From positions 6,017,001 through 6,081,000 of the forward strand of contig NZ_CP025407.1 of the NCBI RefSeq assembly GCF_002847285.1: 64,000 nt of DNA. Direction: 5' to 3'. This document shows positions 8,468-17,104 of this stretch, one piece after another. Positions within the stretch are counted from its first letter, which is position 1. The number at the start of each line of letters is the position of its first letter. The notes beneath the pieces were generated by a model that saw nothing but the letters and a program-made list of their open reading frames with translations, was not told the origin of the DNA and did not search any database. This stretch comes from Streptomyces sp. CMB-StM0423 (GTDB taxonomy: Bacteria; Actinomycetota; Actinomycetes; Streptomycetales; Streptomycetaceae). The position numbers were made by a program, and so were the translations under genes.

Positions 8468-8498
8468 GCCGGCGGCCCCACCCAGCGGGGCCGCCGGC
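8468..8498 (-). terminator. Strong hairpin downstream of the laccase gene
   Basis: A perfect 12-bp stem (GCCGGCGGCCCC at 8468-8479 with its complement at 8487-8498) around a 7-base loop. It sits about 105 bases past the laccase stop and just upstream of the aztD promoter, so it can insulate aztD. No T run follows, as is common in streptomycetes. Confidence 0.7.
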
Positions 8499-8603
8499 CG
8501 GTCTCGCGGCTCGGCGCGTGCCGTGGCTCAGTTCGCGCCGCAGCTCAGCGCGCCCCGTCGTGCGGCGTGTGCCGAGGCCAGGGGCGCGCGGTGTGCGCCG
8601 TGC

Positions 8604-9608
8604 TCAGTTCGTGTCGTGGCTGCCGTGGGCGGGGGCGTCGCGGGTGGCCTTCATCGCATCCGCGTTGTGCGTCCCGGCCACCGTGCCGTTGGGGTTCGTC
8701 ACCACCAGCAGGCCCGCCATGCCCATGTCCGCGTGGCTCTGGACGTGGCAGTGGTACATCCACCGCCCCGAGCCGACCAGTTCGCCCGCGATGAACTGGA
8801 AGCCGAACGAGTCGCCCGGTCCGCAGATCTTGTTGTCGATGATCGGTGTCTGGTCGTCCACGCTGGTCAGCATGCCCGTACGGTTGTCCGCCCAGCGATG
8901 GCCGTGGACATGGAACGTGTGGTAGAACTCGCCGTGCGTGATCATGATGATCTCGCACCGCTCGCCGAGCGTGGCGGTGAAGTCGGGCCCGTGCCCGGTG
9001 ACGTTGTTGATCGTGTTGTCGTTGAAGACGATCACGAACTGCTTGTCGGGCAGCTTGTCGCCGCGCCGGCGGACGATCAGGCCGCCGTACAGCCCGCGCT
9101 TGACGCCGCCGGAGCCGTGCGGGGTGCCGACCGCGTGGTCGTGGTAGTGCCAGTAGCCCGCGCTGCCCGGCTGGATGGTGCCGTCGCGGCGGGTGCCCGC
9201 GGTGTGCGAGTGCCAGACGTAGTTGCGCGAACCGCCCGGCGGGACCGCGCTGTTCGTCATCGGCGTGCCGTCGTTGTCGATGTCGTAGTCGACGCCGTGG
9301 ACGTGCAGGCTGGCCTCGACGTCGAGGTTGTTGACCAGCTTGATCATCATGCTGTCGCCCTCGTACATCTCCAGCAGCGGGCCGGGGATGGAGGGCTTGC
9401 CCGGTTCGAGGCCGTAGCCGAGCTGGCCGTCCGGCATGGCCTCGGCGTACATGGTGATCCGCTTGATCTCGCCGAGAGGCTGGGGTTGGGGTTTGTCGTC
9501 GGACGCCGTGACCGTCGCTCCCGAGGTGGACAGGGCGACCGGGGTCGCCAGTGCGGCCGCGGCCGCACCGCTGGTGAAGGACCTTCTGGAAAAAACGTTG
9601 CGCGGCAT
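8604..9608 (-). CDS. Two-domain multicopper oxidase (small laccase, SLAC type)
   Basis: A 334-residue secreted laccase. A twin-arginine signal SRRSFTSGAAAAAL is followed by two cupredoxin domains. All copper motifs are visible: HVHGVD, WHSHT, HYHDHA (domain 1), then HTFHVHGHRW and the closing MYHCHVQSHADMGM, which supplies type 1 and type 3 ligands. Streptomyces two-domain laccases of this length form homotrimers that oxidise phenols and aromatic amines with oxygen. ATG at 9608 gives the complete Tat signal. The gene is divergent from a secreted sugar-oxidation operon whose second protein carries a cupredoxin domain, so it may act as terminal oxidase for that system. It could also simply handle phenolics or copper. 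Confidence 0.93.
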   Translation of the reverse strand: MPRNVFSRRSFTSGAAAAALATPVALSTSGATVTASDDKPQPQPLGEIKRITMYAEAMPDGQLGYGLEPGKPSIPGPLLEMYEGDSMMIKLVNNLDVEASLHVHGVDYDIDNDGTPMTNSAVPPGGSRNYVWHSHTAGTRRDGTIQPGSAGYWHYHDHAVGTPHGSGGVKRGLYGGLIVRRRGDKLPDKQFVIVFNDNTINNVTGHGPDFTATLGERCEIIMITHGEFYHTFHVHGHRWADNRTGMLTSVDDQTPIIDNKICGPGDSFGFQFIAGELVGSGRWMYHCHVQSHADMGMAGLLVVTNPNGTVAGTHNADAMKATRDAPAHGSHDTN

Positions 9609-9726
9609 GGTGGCCCCCGCCTTCTCGCGCGTTTGTGACTCGTCCCTGACAGCCGCTCATGGTAAGGGCTTGCGGAGGCTTTGCCCATCCTCAGGACAAA
9701 GTTCGAACCGAATCCGGCTGTAGGCA

Positions 9727-9755
9727 TTGGCAGTTCGCGAAAAGGGGTCTAACTT
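9727..9755 (+). promoter_or_regulatory. Promoter of the ThuA/sugar dehydrogenase operon
   Basis: TTGGCA (9727-9732), a 17-base spacer, and TAACTT (9750-9755) form a good vegetative-type promoter. It lies in the 198-bp region shared with the divergent laccase gene. A GGGAGG ribosome site precedes the ATG at 9807. Confidence 0.6.
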
Positions 9756-9806
9756 CCTACGGCGGCGCAGCTATCCCGCAGCATCCCGGGACGAGGTGGG
9801 AGGACC

Positions 9807-12242
9807 ATGCGACGCAGGGGAAACGCCCTACGCTGGGCGGCCGGCGCATCGGCGGTGGCCATGGCGGCAACGCTCCTGGCAGGAGCGCAGGCCGTGGCAG
9901 GACCGTCGGACGCAGGACCGCTTGCGGCCGGCAATCCGCCGGGCAAGGCGGCAGCTTCGGTACTCGTGTTCATCAGGGTCGACGGCGAACAGCACGCCGT
10001 GACCCGGGCGGGCATCGAGGCCATCGAGGCGATCGGTGCCCAGGGGCCCGAGACGTTCACGGTGACCGCGACCGACGAGGTCACGGCGTTCACCGACAAG
10101 AACCTGGCCAAGTACAACGCCGTCGTCTTCCTGTCACCGGGCAGCGACCGGCTCAACACCATGCAGGAGCAGTCGTTCCAGCGCTACATCAAGGCGGGCG
10201 GCGGGTTCCTCGGCATCCATGACGCGGCCCGCTCGGAACCGGAGTCCGACTGGTTCACGGGCCTGATCGGCAGCCGCCCCGCCGGCACCTCCGGCGGCGC
10301 GCAGGAGGCCGTCGTCGAGGTCGGCGACCGGCTGAACCCGGCCACCAAGGCGCTCCCGCTGGAGTGGAAGCGCAGTGATGTGTGGACCAACTGGGAGAAG
10401 AACCCGTCCGGCAGCGTCCACACCGTCGCCAGGGTCCGGGAGAACACGTACCAGCCGGGCACGACGGCCAACGGCTGGGACCACCCGATCTCCTGGTGCC
10501 GCGACTACGAGGGCGGCCGCTCGTTCTACACCGGCATGGGCGGCACCGCCGCCGGCTTCGCCGAGGAGAACTTCCGGTCGCACCTGCGCGGCGCCCTGCT
10601 GTGGACCACGCGCCAGGCGCGCGCGGACTGCCAGGCGAGCATCACCGCCAACTACGAGGCGACCCGGCTGACCCAGCCGAACCAGGCGAACCAGCTCGAC
10701 CAGATCGGCGAGCCGCACGGCATCGACATCGCCGACGACGGCAAGGTCTACTACATCGGCCGCGGCGGCCGCTGGTCCGGCGCCCCCGTCGACGTCGACT
10801 GGAACAGCCCGCAGATGGGCAAGGGCCCCGGCACGATCCACATGTGGGACCCGGAGACCCAGAAGGTCACCGCGGTCGGCACGCTCGACGTCTTCGGCAA
10901 CAAGGGCGGCGGCGACGAGCTGGTCAAGGTCGAGGAGGGCCTGCTCGGCATCGCCCTCGACCAGGACTTCGCCGACAACGGCTACGTGTACCTGCACTAC
11001 ACGCCGCACTCCGGCGTCGACCGTGCCGCGCACATGGCCGAGCGGCGGGTCTCCCGCTTCACCATCGACCAGGAGACGCAGAAGCTCGACACCGCCTCCG
11101 AGAAGGTCGTGCTGTCCTGGCCCGTCCAGGTGCACAGTTGCTGCCACGCGGGCGGCGACATGGAGTGGGACTCCAAGGGCAACCTGTACATCGCCACCGG
11201 TGACACCAACTCCTCGCGGTTCAGCGACGGCTACTCGGGCAACAACCCGGAGCCCAACTTCGGCGGCGTGTCCTTCGCCGACGCCCGCCGCACCGCGGGC
11301 AACACCAACAACCTCAACGGGAAGATCCTGCGGATCCACCCCGAGGACGACGGCACGTACACCGTCCCCCAGGGCAACCTCTTCACCGGCGACGAGGGCG
11401 ACGGCGACCAGGCCAGGCCCGAGATCTACGTGATGGGCGTCCGCAACCCGTCCCGCATCGAGATCGACGCGAACGACCGGCTCTACGCGGGCTGGGTCGG
11501 CCCGGACGCCGGCGCGCCAAGCACCACCTGGGGCCCGGCCAAGTACGACACGTTCGCCGTCATCACCAGCGCGGGCAACCAGGGCTGGCCGTACTGCATG
11601 GGCAACTCGCAGCCGTACCGCGACCGCAACCTGCCCGACCCGTCGCAGCCGCTCGACTGGTACGACTGCGACAACATCAAGAACACCTCGCCCAACAACG
11701 ACGGGCTCACGGACCTTCCGCCGGTCCGCGACAACAACATCTGGTACTCGCCCCAGGGCGGCGGCCCCGACTACCCGCGCAACGCGGACGGGGTGCCCAG
11801 CTACAACGTCAACGAGGCGCAGTACCGGCTGCCCTGGCTCAAGGGCGGCGGCCAGGCGGCCATGACGGGCCCCGTCTACCGCTACGACGCCTCCTCCGAC
11901 AGCGACGTGAAGTGGCCGGAGTACTGGAACGAGAAGTGGTTCGTCGGCGACTTCTACGACGGGGACCAGCCGCGGCACGCCGTGGTCATGGACCCGGACA
12001 ACGCCGGTGACGGCGGACTGCCGGTGCACGCCGAGTCGCTCGACAAGATCATCCCGGTCGGCAACGGCGGCATCCGCAACCTGATGGACTGGAAGTTCGG
12101 CCCCGACGGCGCGCTCTACGTGCTCGACTACGGCCGCGGCTTCTTCAACGCCGACTCGGCGTCCGCCCTGTGGCGGGTGACGTACAAGGGCGGGCCGGCG
12201 ACGCCGCTGCCCGGGGACCTGATCGCGAAGGGAACTCAATGA
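9807..12242 (+). CDS. Secreted ThuA-domain / PQQ-type sugar dehydrogenase fusion
   Basis: An 811-residue secreted protein. After a signal peptide (AVAMAATLLAGAQAVAG) comes a ThuA-like domain (about 45-275) with ASVLVFIRV, GFLGIHDA and SFYTGMGGT. The rest is a glucose/sorbosone dehydrogenase-type six-bladed propeller, with EPHGIDI, CCHAGGDMEWDSKGNLYIATGD, LNGKILRIHPE, MGVRNPSRIEID and GPDGALYVLDYG at the expected places. Such dehydrogenases oxidise sugars using PQQ and pass electrons to an external acceptor. ThuA proteins act in the 3-keto-trehalose/3-keto-glycoside route. The fusion is common in actinomycetes and Bacteroidetes, but its substrate is not established. Its TGA overlaps the next gene's ATG, so the two are co-translated. 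Confidence 0.88.
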   Translation: MRRRGNALRWAAGASAVAMAATLLAGAQAVAGPSDAGPLAAGNPPGKAAASVLVFIRVDGEQHAVTRAGIEAIEAIGAQGPETFTVTATDEVTAFTDKNLAKYNAVVFLSPGSDRLNTMQEQSFQRYIKAGGGFLGIHDAARSEPESDWFTGLIGSRPAGTSGGAQEAVVEVGDRLNPATKALPLEWKRSDVWTNWEKNPSGSVHTVARVRENTYQPGTTANGWDHPISWCRDYEGGRSFYTGMGGTAAGFAEENFRSHLRGALLWTTRQARADCQASITANYEATRLTQPNQANQLDQIGEPHGIDIADDGKVYYIGRGGRWSGAPVDVDWNSPQMGKGPGTIHMWDPETQKVTAVGTLDVFGNKGGGDELVKVEEGLLGIALDQDFADNGYVYLHYTPHSGVDRAAHMAERRVSRFTIDQETQKLDTASEKVVLSWPVQVHSCCHAGGDMEWDSKGNLYIATGDTNSSRFSDGYSGNNPEPNFGGVSFADARRTAGNTNNLNGKILRIHPEDDGTYTVPQGNLFTGDEGDGDQARPEIYVMGVRNPSRIEIDANDRLYAGWVGPDAGAPSTTWGPAKYDTFAVITSAGNQGWPYCMGNSQPYRDRNLPDPSQPLDWYDCDNIKNTSPNNDGLTDLPPVRDNNIWYSPQGGGPDYPRNADGVPSYNVNEAQYRLPWLKGGGQAAMTGPVYRYDASSDSDVKWPEYWNEKWFVGDFYDGDQPRHAVVMDPDNAGDGGLPVHAESLDKIIPVGNGGIRNLMDWKFGPDGALYVLDYGRGFFNADSASALWRVTYKGGPATPLPGDLIAKGTQ

Positions 12243-14173
12243 GATCCGGAGCTCTGACCGCGGGCGTACTGCGGCGGGCGCTGATCACACTGGTGGCGGT
12301 CTGCCTGGCGCTGCTCGCGCCGGGCGGCCTGCCCACCGCGGGCGCCGCGGCGCCCGCCGAGGCCGGGGCGGCGGCGCAGACGCTGACCTGGACCGCGGGT
12401 GACAGCATCACCGAGTACACGTCCGCGCCCACGACGGCGGTGGCGGGGGAGACGACCATCGTCTTCGAGAACAGCGCCGCCACCGGCAACACCACCGGCA
12501 TGGTGCACACGCTGACGTTCGACACGTTCAGCGACGGCTACAACAAGGACGTCAGCCTCAACCTCCAGGCGTCCCCGAACGACCAGAACAACGGCAAGTG
12601 GCAGGCGACGGTCAACCTCTCGCCGGGCAAGTACCGCTACTTCTGCGCGATTCCCGGCCACGGTTCGATGGTCGGCGAGCTGATCGTCACGGACGGCGGC
12701 GGCGAGGACACCACGGCGCCCGAGACGGCCGCCGAGGTCAAGGGCGAGCAGGACGCGAACGGCGCGTACCTGGGCAGCGCGACGGTCGAGCTGTCCGCCA
12801 CCGACGACATGTCGGGGGTCGACCGCATCGACTACGCCCTGGACGGGGCCACGGGCTGGACCGCGTACGAAGCGCCCGTCGTGGTCAACACCCCGGGCGA
12901 GCACACCGTCAGATTCCGGGCCACCGACAAGGCGGGCAACACCGCCGGGGAGAAGTCGGTGACCTTCACAGTCACCGAGGCGAACGACACGACGCCGCCC
13001 ACGGTCACCGCTTCGGTCAGCGGTGAGCAGAATGACGACGGCGCGTACCTGGACATGGCCATGGTCACGCTGAAGGGGGCCGACACCGGCGGCTCCGGCC
13101 TGGACAGGGTCGAGTACTCGGTGGGTGGCAGCGCCTTCCAGAGGTATACCGAGATGCTGCACGTCATGACCGTCGGCGAGCACACGGTCAGCTACCGGGC
13201 CACCGACAAGGCGGGGAACTCCTCCGAGGTCGGGACGGTCACTTTCAAGATCGTCGAGAGGTACCCCAACCCCGACCCGGACTGCCCGGAGCTGGACTCG
13301 CGTCCGATCGTCTTCATCGGCCAGTACGACACCCACGTGCCCAACCGCGTCACCGCGAACGGCTGCACGATCAACGAGGTGATCGAGGACGAGAAGGCGT
13401 GGCCGAAGCAGAAGGCGTTCCTGGACCACATCCGGGACGTCACCGACGAGCTGTACGCGGACGCCGTCATCAACGGCGAGGAGCGCCAGATGATCCGCGA
13501 CACGGCGAGGGAGTCGGGGATCGGCAAGCCGGGCCAGAACGAGGGCTACACCCCGATCTTCACCGGCACGGAGAACTCCTTCTCCCAGTGGCAGCAGGTC
13601 GGCGGCGGCAGCTTCAACCTCAACGGGGACGGCTCGATGACGAGCGGGACGACCGTGGGCGGCATGGGCATGCTCTGGTACCCGCAGGCCCAGTACGGTG
13701 ACTTCTCGCTCAAGCTGCAGTGGCGCGACGACGCCCCGGGCAGCGGGCGCACCAACTCGGGCGTCTTCGTCCGCTTCCCGGACGTGCGCGACCACCCGGA
13801 CGAGTCGCGGCCCGAGTGGGTGGCGATCAAGTACGGGCACGAGGTGCAGGTCTTCGACTCGGAGGCCGGCGACCAGTACAAGACCGGCTCGATCTACGGC
13901 TTCGACCGGGTCGACCACGGCTCGGCCGGGGTGACGCCGAAGGGCACGTGGAACGACTACGAGATCCGGGTGGTGGGTCAGAAGTACTCGATCTACCGCA
14001 ACGGCGTGCTCCTCAACGAGTTCGAGAACTCCCCGGGGCAGCTCTTCTCGCCGCCGCGCGGCGACGACCCGGGCACGGACGGCCGCCAGCACGCGAAGGG
14101 CTACATCGGCCTCCAGGTGCACGGCACGACGGACGTGGTCTCGTACCGCGACATCCGGATCAAGCCGCTGTGA
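12239..14173 (+). CDS. Secreted cupredoxin - Ig-like repeats - DUF1080 (3-keto-disaccharide hydrolase) protein
   Basis: A 644-residue secreted multidomain protein. After the signal peptide, residues about 45-155 form a type 1 copper domain: the upstream His is in GMVHTLTF, and YFCAIPGHGSMVGELIV supplies Cys, His and Met. Two similar repeats of about 90 residues follow, each with SGVDRIDYALDG/SGLDRVEYSVGG and the end HTVRFRATDKAGN, the OmpL47-like or bacterial Ig-like pattern. After a linker comes DUF1080 (about 430-644) with GYTPIFTGTENSFSQW, GHEVQVFDS, TGSIYGF and WNDYEIRVVGQKYSIYRNG; related DUF1080 proteins cleave 3-keto-disaccharides. It overlaps the dehydrogenase gene by ATGA. I infer that the cupredoxin accepts electrons while DUF1080 cleaves the oxidised glycoside. 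Confidence 0.85.
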   Translation: MRSGALTAGVLRRALITLVAVCLALLAPGGLPTAGAAAPAEAGAAAQTLTWTAGDSITEYTSAPTTAVAGETTIVFENSAATGNTTGMVHTLTFDTFSDGYNKDVSLNLQASPNDQNNGKWQATVNLSPGKYRYFCAIPGHGSMVGELIVTDGGGEDTTAPETAAEVKGEQDANGAYLGSATVELSATDDMSGVDRIDYALDGATGWTAYEAPVVVNTPGEHTVRFRATDKAGNTAGEKSVTFTVTEANDTTPPTVTASVSGEQNDDGAYLDMAMVTLKGADTGGSGLDRVEYSVGGSAFQRYTEMLHVMTVGEHTVSYRATDKAGNSSEVGTVTFKIVERYPNPDPDCPELDSRPIVFIGQYDTHVPNRVTANGCTINEVIEDEKAWPKQKAFLDHIRDVTDELYADAVINGEERQMIRDTARESGIGKPGQNEGYTPIFTGTENSFSQWQQVGGGSFNLNGDGSMTSGTTVGGMGMLWYPQAQYGDFSLKLQWRDDAPGSGRTNSGVFVRFPDVRDHPDESRPEWVAIKYGHEVQVFDSEAGDQYKTGSIYGFDRVDHGSAGVTPKGTWNDYEIRVVGQKYSIYRNGVLLNEFENSPGQLFSPPRGDDPGTDGRQHAKGYIGLQVHGTTDVVSYRDIRIKPL

Positions 14174-14207
14174 CGTATTCGGTCGGCTGACCCGGATCGA
14201 GTCCCGG

Positions 14208-14236
14208 TGGGGGGCGGTGGCACACACCGCCCCCCA
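14208..14236 (+). terminator. Terminator of the sugar-oxidation operon
   Basis: A perfect 12-bp stem (TGGGGGGCGGTG at 14208-14219, complement at 14225-14236) with loop GCACA, 35 bases after the stop. There is no T tract. Confidence 0.8.
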
Positions 14237-14378
14237 TCAGGCGTTCCGGGGGGTGTACCAACGGGCACCGGGGCCGAAACGCCTGTTCGCCACGGGATCG
14301 AAAGCGCACCGGTGCGCGTACCTCGGTGGGATAGTCGGTCCGTTCGGTGTCCACGGTCCCGAAGGAAGGTGATGGCCC

Positions 14379-15299
14379 GTGGTGTTCGCCATGGGATTCT
14401 CCGAGTACGGCGGCCCGGAGGTGCTGCGCCCCCTCGACGTCGAGGTGCCGGCGCCGGCCGCCGGCGAGGTGCGCGTCCGCGTCCGCTGCGCGGGGGTCAA
14501 CCCGCTGGACTGGAAGCTGCGCGGCGGGCGGATGGCGGCGGTCAGGACGCCGGCGTTCCCGTACGTCCCGGGGCTGGAAGCCGCGGGCGTCGTCGAGTCC
14601 GTGGGCGAGGACGCGGGGCCGTGGCGGGTGGGCGACGAGGTGCTGGGGCCGGTGGCCGCGGGGTACGCGGTGCAGACGCTGGCCCGCGCGGACCGGCTGG
14701 TCGCCAAGCCGCCGGGGCTGCCGTGGGAGCTGGCGGGCGGGCTGCCGGTGGCGGCGGAGACCGCGTACCGCACGCTGACGGCGCTGCGGGTGGCGAAGGA
14801 CGACACGCTCCTCGTGCACGGCGCGGCGGGCGGGGTGGGCAGCCTGGCGGTGCAGTTCGCGGTCTCGGCGGGGGTACGGGTCATCGGCACCGCGAGCCCC
14901 GCGAACCACGACTACCTGCGCTCGCTGGGCGCGGAACCGGTCGCGTACGGGGAGGGCGTGGGCGCCCGGGTACGGGAACTGGCCCCGGACGTCGACGCGG
15001 TCCTGGACGCCGCGGGCCGCGGCGTACTGCCGGAGTCGGTGGACCTGGCCGGCGGCCAGGACCGGGTCCTGACGATCGCGGACGCGACGGGCGCGCAGCC
15101 GCTGGGCGTACGGTTCTCGCGCCAGTCGGACGGCGAGGACCAGCACGTGCCGGGGATCGAACGCGCCCTGGCCCTGTACCGCGACGGCCGCCTCCACCTG
15201 CCGGTGTGGCGCGCCCTGCCCCTGACGGAGGCCCCGGACGCCCACCGGGCAAGCGAGGCGGGCCACTTGCGGGGGAAGATCGTCCTGGTGGCGGACTGA
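14379..15299 (+). CDS. Zinc-independent NADP-dependent quinone oxidoreductase (MDR family)
   Basis: A 306-residue medium-chain dehydrogenase/reductase of the quinone reductase branch. The N-terminal GroES-like part contains GVNPLDWKLRGG and FPYVPGLEAAGVV, with no catalytic-zinc Cys/His set. The Rossmann part carries LVHGAAGGVGSLAVQFA, the NADPH-binding motif (consensus AxxGxxG). It ends with HRASEAGHLRGKIVLV, the standard C-terminus of the group. It probably reduces quinones or alkenals in the cytosol. GAAGGAAGG at 14361-14369 supports GTG at 14379; ATG at 14391 is the alternative. The gene stands alone. Confidence 0.85.
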   Translation: MVFAMGFSEYGGPEVLRPLDVEVPAPAAGEVRVRVRCAGVNPLDWKLRGGRMAAVRTPAFPYVPGLEAAGVVESVGEDAGPWRVGDEVLGPVAAGYAVQTLARADRLVAKPPGLPWELAGGLPVAAETAYRTLTALRVAKDDTLLVHGAAGGVGSLAVQFAVSAGVRVIGTASPANHDYLRSLGAEPVAYGEGVGARVRELAPDVDAVLDAAGRGVLPESVDLAGGQDRVLTIADATGAQPLGVRFSRQSDGEDQHVPGIERALALYRDGRLHLPVWRALPLTEAPDAHRASEAGHLRGKIVLVAD

Positions 15300-15320
15300 G
15301 GGGCGGGATTCGCCCGGCGG

Positions 15321-16292
15321 TCAGCGGGCCAGGCTGAAGGTTTCGGCCGGGCGGGGTGCGTTGTGCCGTGCCCAACCCTGGGCCTGGTCCGTCGCCTTGG
15401 CGGCCGGACGCGGCAGCGCCGCCGGGGCGCAGGGCTCCGCCACCACCGGAGTCCGCTCCGCCGCCTCGTCGGGGCGGGAGAGCAGGAGGACGCCGTGGGT
15501 GGCCAGGGCCGTTGCCGTCAGGGCTGCCGCCAACCCCAGGGTGCCGCCGGTCAGTTGCTCGCCCAGCAGGGTCAGGCCCACCGCCGCGCAGACCGCCGGG
15601 TTGACCAGGGTCACCGTCGCCAGGGGGGCGCCGAGGCCGTCGCGGTAGGCCGCCTGCGAGAGCATCAGGCCCGCGGGGGCCAGTGCCGCGACCGCGAGAC
15701 CTGTCAGCACGGTGAAGGCGTCCGGGCCGGGGCGTACCGCGACCGTCTGGGTCAGCACCGAGCCCGCGCCGAAGGCGATGCCCGCGGCCGTCGCGTACGC
15801 GATCCCGGCGGCCCGCGGGCCCGCCCGGCGGGCCGCCGCGACCAGCGCCGCCAGCGCCGCCGCCGTGGCCGCGACCGTGCCGAGGACCTGCGCCGGGGTG
15901 AGCACCTCGATGCGCCCGCCGCCGCGCACCAGCAGCAGCACCCCCGCAAGACCCGTCAGCGTCAGCGCCGCGCCCCGCCACCGCACCGCGCCGACCGCCC
16001 GACCGGTGACCGCCGCCTGCAGCGGCAGCGCGAGGACCAGCGTGAGGGCGCCCAGCGGCTGTATCAGGGTCAGCGGCCCGTACCGCAGCGCGAGGACGTG
16101 CAGCGCCGCGCCCGCGACGTTCAGCCCGACCGACAGCCACCACGAGCCGCGCCTCAGCGCCGCCCACACCCCCGCGTCCGCCTCCCGGCCCGCCCCCGCG
16201 ACCCGCTCCTGGAGCACGGCGGCCCCCGCGTACGCGGCGGCGGACGCGATGGCCAGCACCAGTGCTGCCGCGAGGCCGTTCATGCCGTTCAT
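15321..16292 (-). CDS. EamA-type DMT family transporter
   Basis: A 323-residue membrane protein with ten hydrophobic segments in two homologous halves, as in the drug/metabolite transporter superfamily. It has YGPLTLIQPLGALTLVLALP in the first half and the matching VTLVNPAVCAAVGLTLLGEQL in the second. Members export amino acids, nucleosides or drugs; the substrate cannot be read from sequence. The ATG at 16292 is preceded by a strong GGAGGGG ribosome site, so the longer frame to 16358 is rejected. The cytoplasmic tail of about 55 residues is Pro/Ala-rich. It is divergent from the next gene. Confidence 0.8.
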   Translation of the reverse strand: MNGMNGLAAALVLAIASAAAYAGAAVLQERVAGAGREADAGVWAALRRGSWWLSVGLNVAGAALHVLALRYGPLTLIQPLGALTLVLALPLQAAVTGRAVGAVRWRGAALTLTGLAGVLLLVRGGGRIEVLTPAQVLGTVAATAAALAALVAAARRAGPRAAGIAYATAAGIAFGAGSVLTQTVAVRPGPDAFTVLTGLAVAALAPAGLMLSQAAYRDGLGAPLATVTLVNPAVCAAVGLTLLGEQLTGGTLGLAAALTATALATHGVLLLSRPDEAAERTPVVAEPCAPAALPRPAAKATDQAQGWARHNAPRPAETFSLAR

Positions 16293-16427
16293 GTCCCCTC
16301 CGGTGGTCGAACCCGTCCCCGGACGGTATCGAGCCTTGCGGACAGATCCTGTCCGCAAGTCGTCGCTGCCGTCGTGTTTGTGGACTGCCCGCGGCGCCGG
16401 AACTCATCGGCGGGGAATCATGGGCGC

Positions 16428-17033
16428 GTGTCCTCCCTCCTGTACGACGACTCCGTCCCGCCGCCCGGCCCCGTGCAGTTCCAGCTCGTCCTGCTGCGCC
16501 GCATGCAGGACTTCCAGCCGGACCTGGTCGCCGGCGCGCTGCGTACCCTCGGCGTGCCCCCTACCGCGATGCGCGAGGCCAACCGCCGCTGGCAGGGCCG
16601 GCTCCGCGCCCGCGGCGGCCGGGCCGCCGGCGCCGCGCGCGCCCGGGACTTCGCCGCGCTGCTCGGGCCGCCGGCGTCGGTGACGCGGCGCGCGCACGGC
16701 GACATGGCGCTGGACGTGCACGTCTGGCCGGTACCGCTCTGGCCCGACCTGCGGTTCGAGGCGACCTGCGGCGTGGGTGGCGTCGCGCTCAACGCGTGGC
16801 TCGTACGGGCGCCGGACGCGGCGGGCCCCGCGCTGCGCACGCTCGCCGATCTGGCGCCCTGGGGCTGCACCGTCGACGAGGTGGCGCGGGCCTTCCCGCC
16901 CGCGGTGCCCCGCGAGCCGTCCGCCACCCACCGCTTCGCGCTCGCCTTCACCGCGCCGGACGCCGCCGGCGAACCGCGCGCCTGCACGGCGGAGTTCGCC
17001 TGGGGGCTGTTGCAGCGGTGGGCCGTCGATTAA
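16428..17033 (+). CDS. Hypothetical protein
   Basis: A 201-residue soluble protein I do not recognise. It begins VSSLLYDDSVPPPGPVQF, has an amphipathic N-terminal half (LRRMQDFQPDLVAGALRTLG) rich in Arg, then beta-like segments (MALDVHVWPVPLWPDLRFEA, VGGVALNAWLVRA) and a tail ending EFAWGLLQRWAVD. There are no membrane segments or cysteine clusters. GTG at 16428 is the first start after the divergent EamA promoter region and has GGGGA 11 bases upstream. Strong third-position GC bias supports coding. Confidence 0.55.
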   Translation: MSSLLYDDSVPPPGPVQFQLVLLRRMQDFQPDLVAGALRTLGVPPTAMREANRRWQGRLRARGGRAAGAARARDFAALLGPPASVTRRAHGDMALDVHVWPVPLWPDLRFEATCGVGGVALNAWLVRAPDAAGPALRTLADLAPWGCTVDEVARAFPPAVPREPSATHRFALAFTAPDAAGEPRACTAEFAWGLLQRWAVD

Positions 17034-17104
17034 GCGTCGCTTACCGATCCCTTGAACGGATTCTCGCTGGTGCTGCACAGTCCGCTGCGGGGAGACTGGA
17101 CGGC

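Noticed and set aside
5872..8481. 869-codon minus-strand frame
   Set aside because: It runs across two real genes in another frame, is Arg/Pro-rich, and has no signal peptide or motif.
10134..12239. 701-codon minus-strand frame opposite the sugar dehydrogenase
   Set aside because: Val/Arg/Gly-rich shadow; the plus strand has signal peptide and dehydrogenase motifs.
12236..14227. 663-codon minus-strand frame opposite the DUF1080 protein
   Set aside because: No family pattern; real domains lie on the plus strand.
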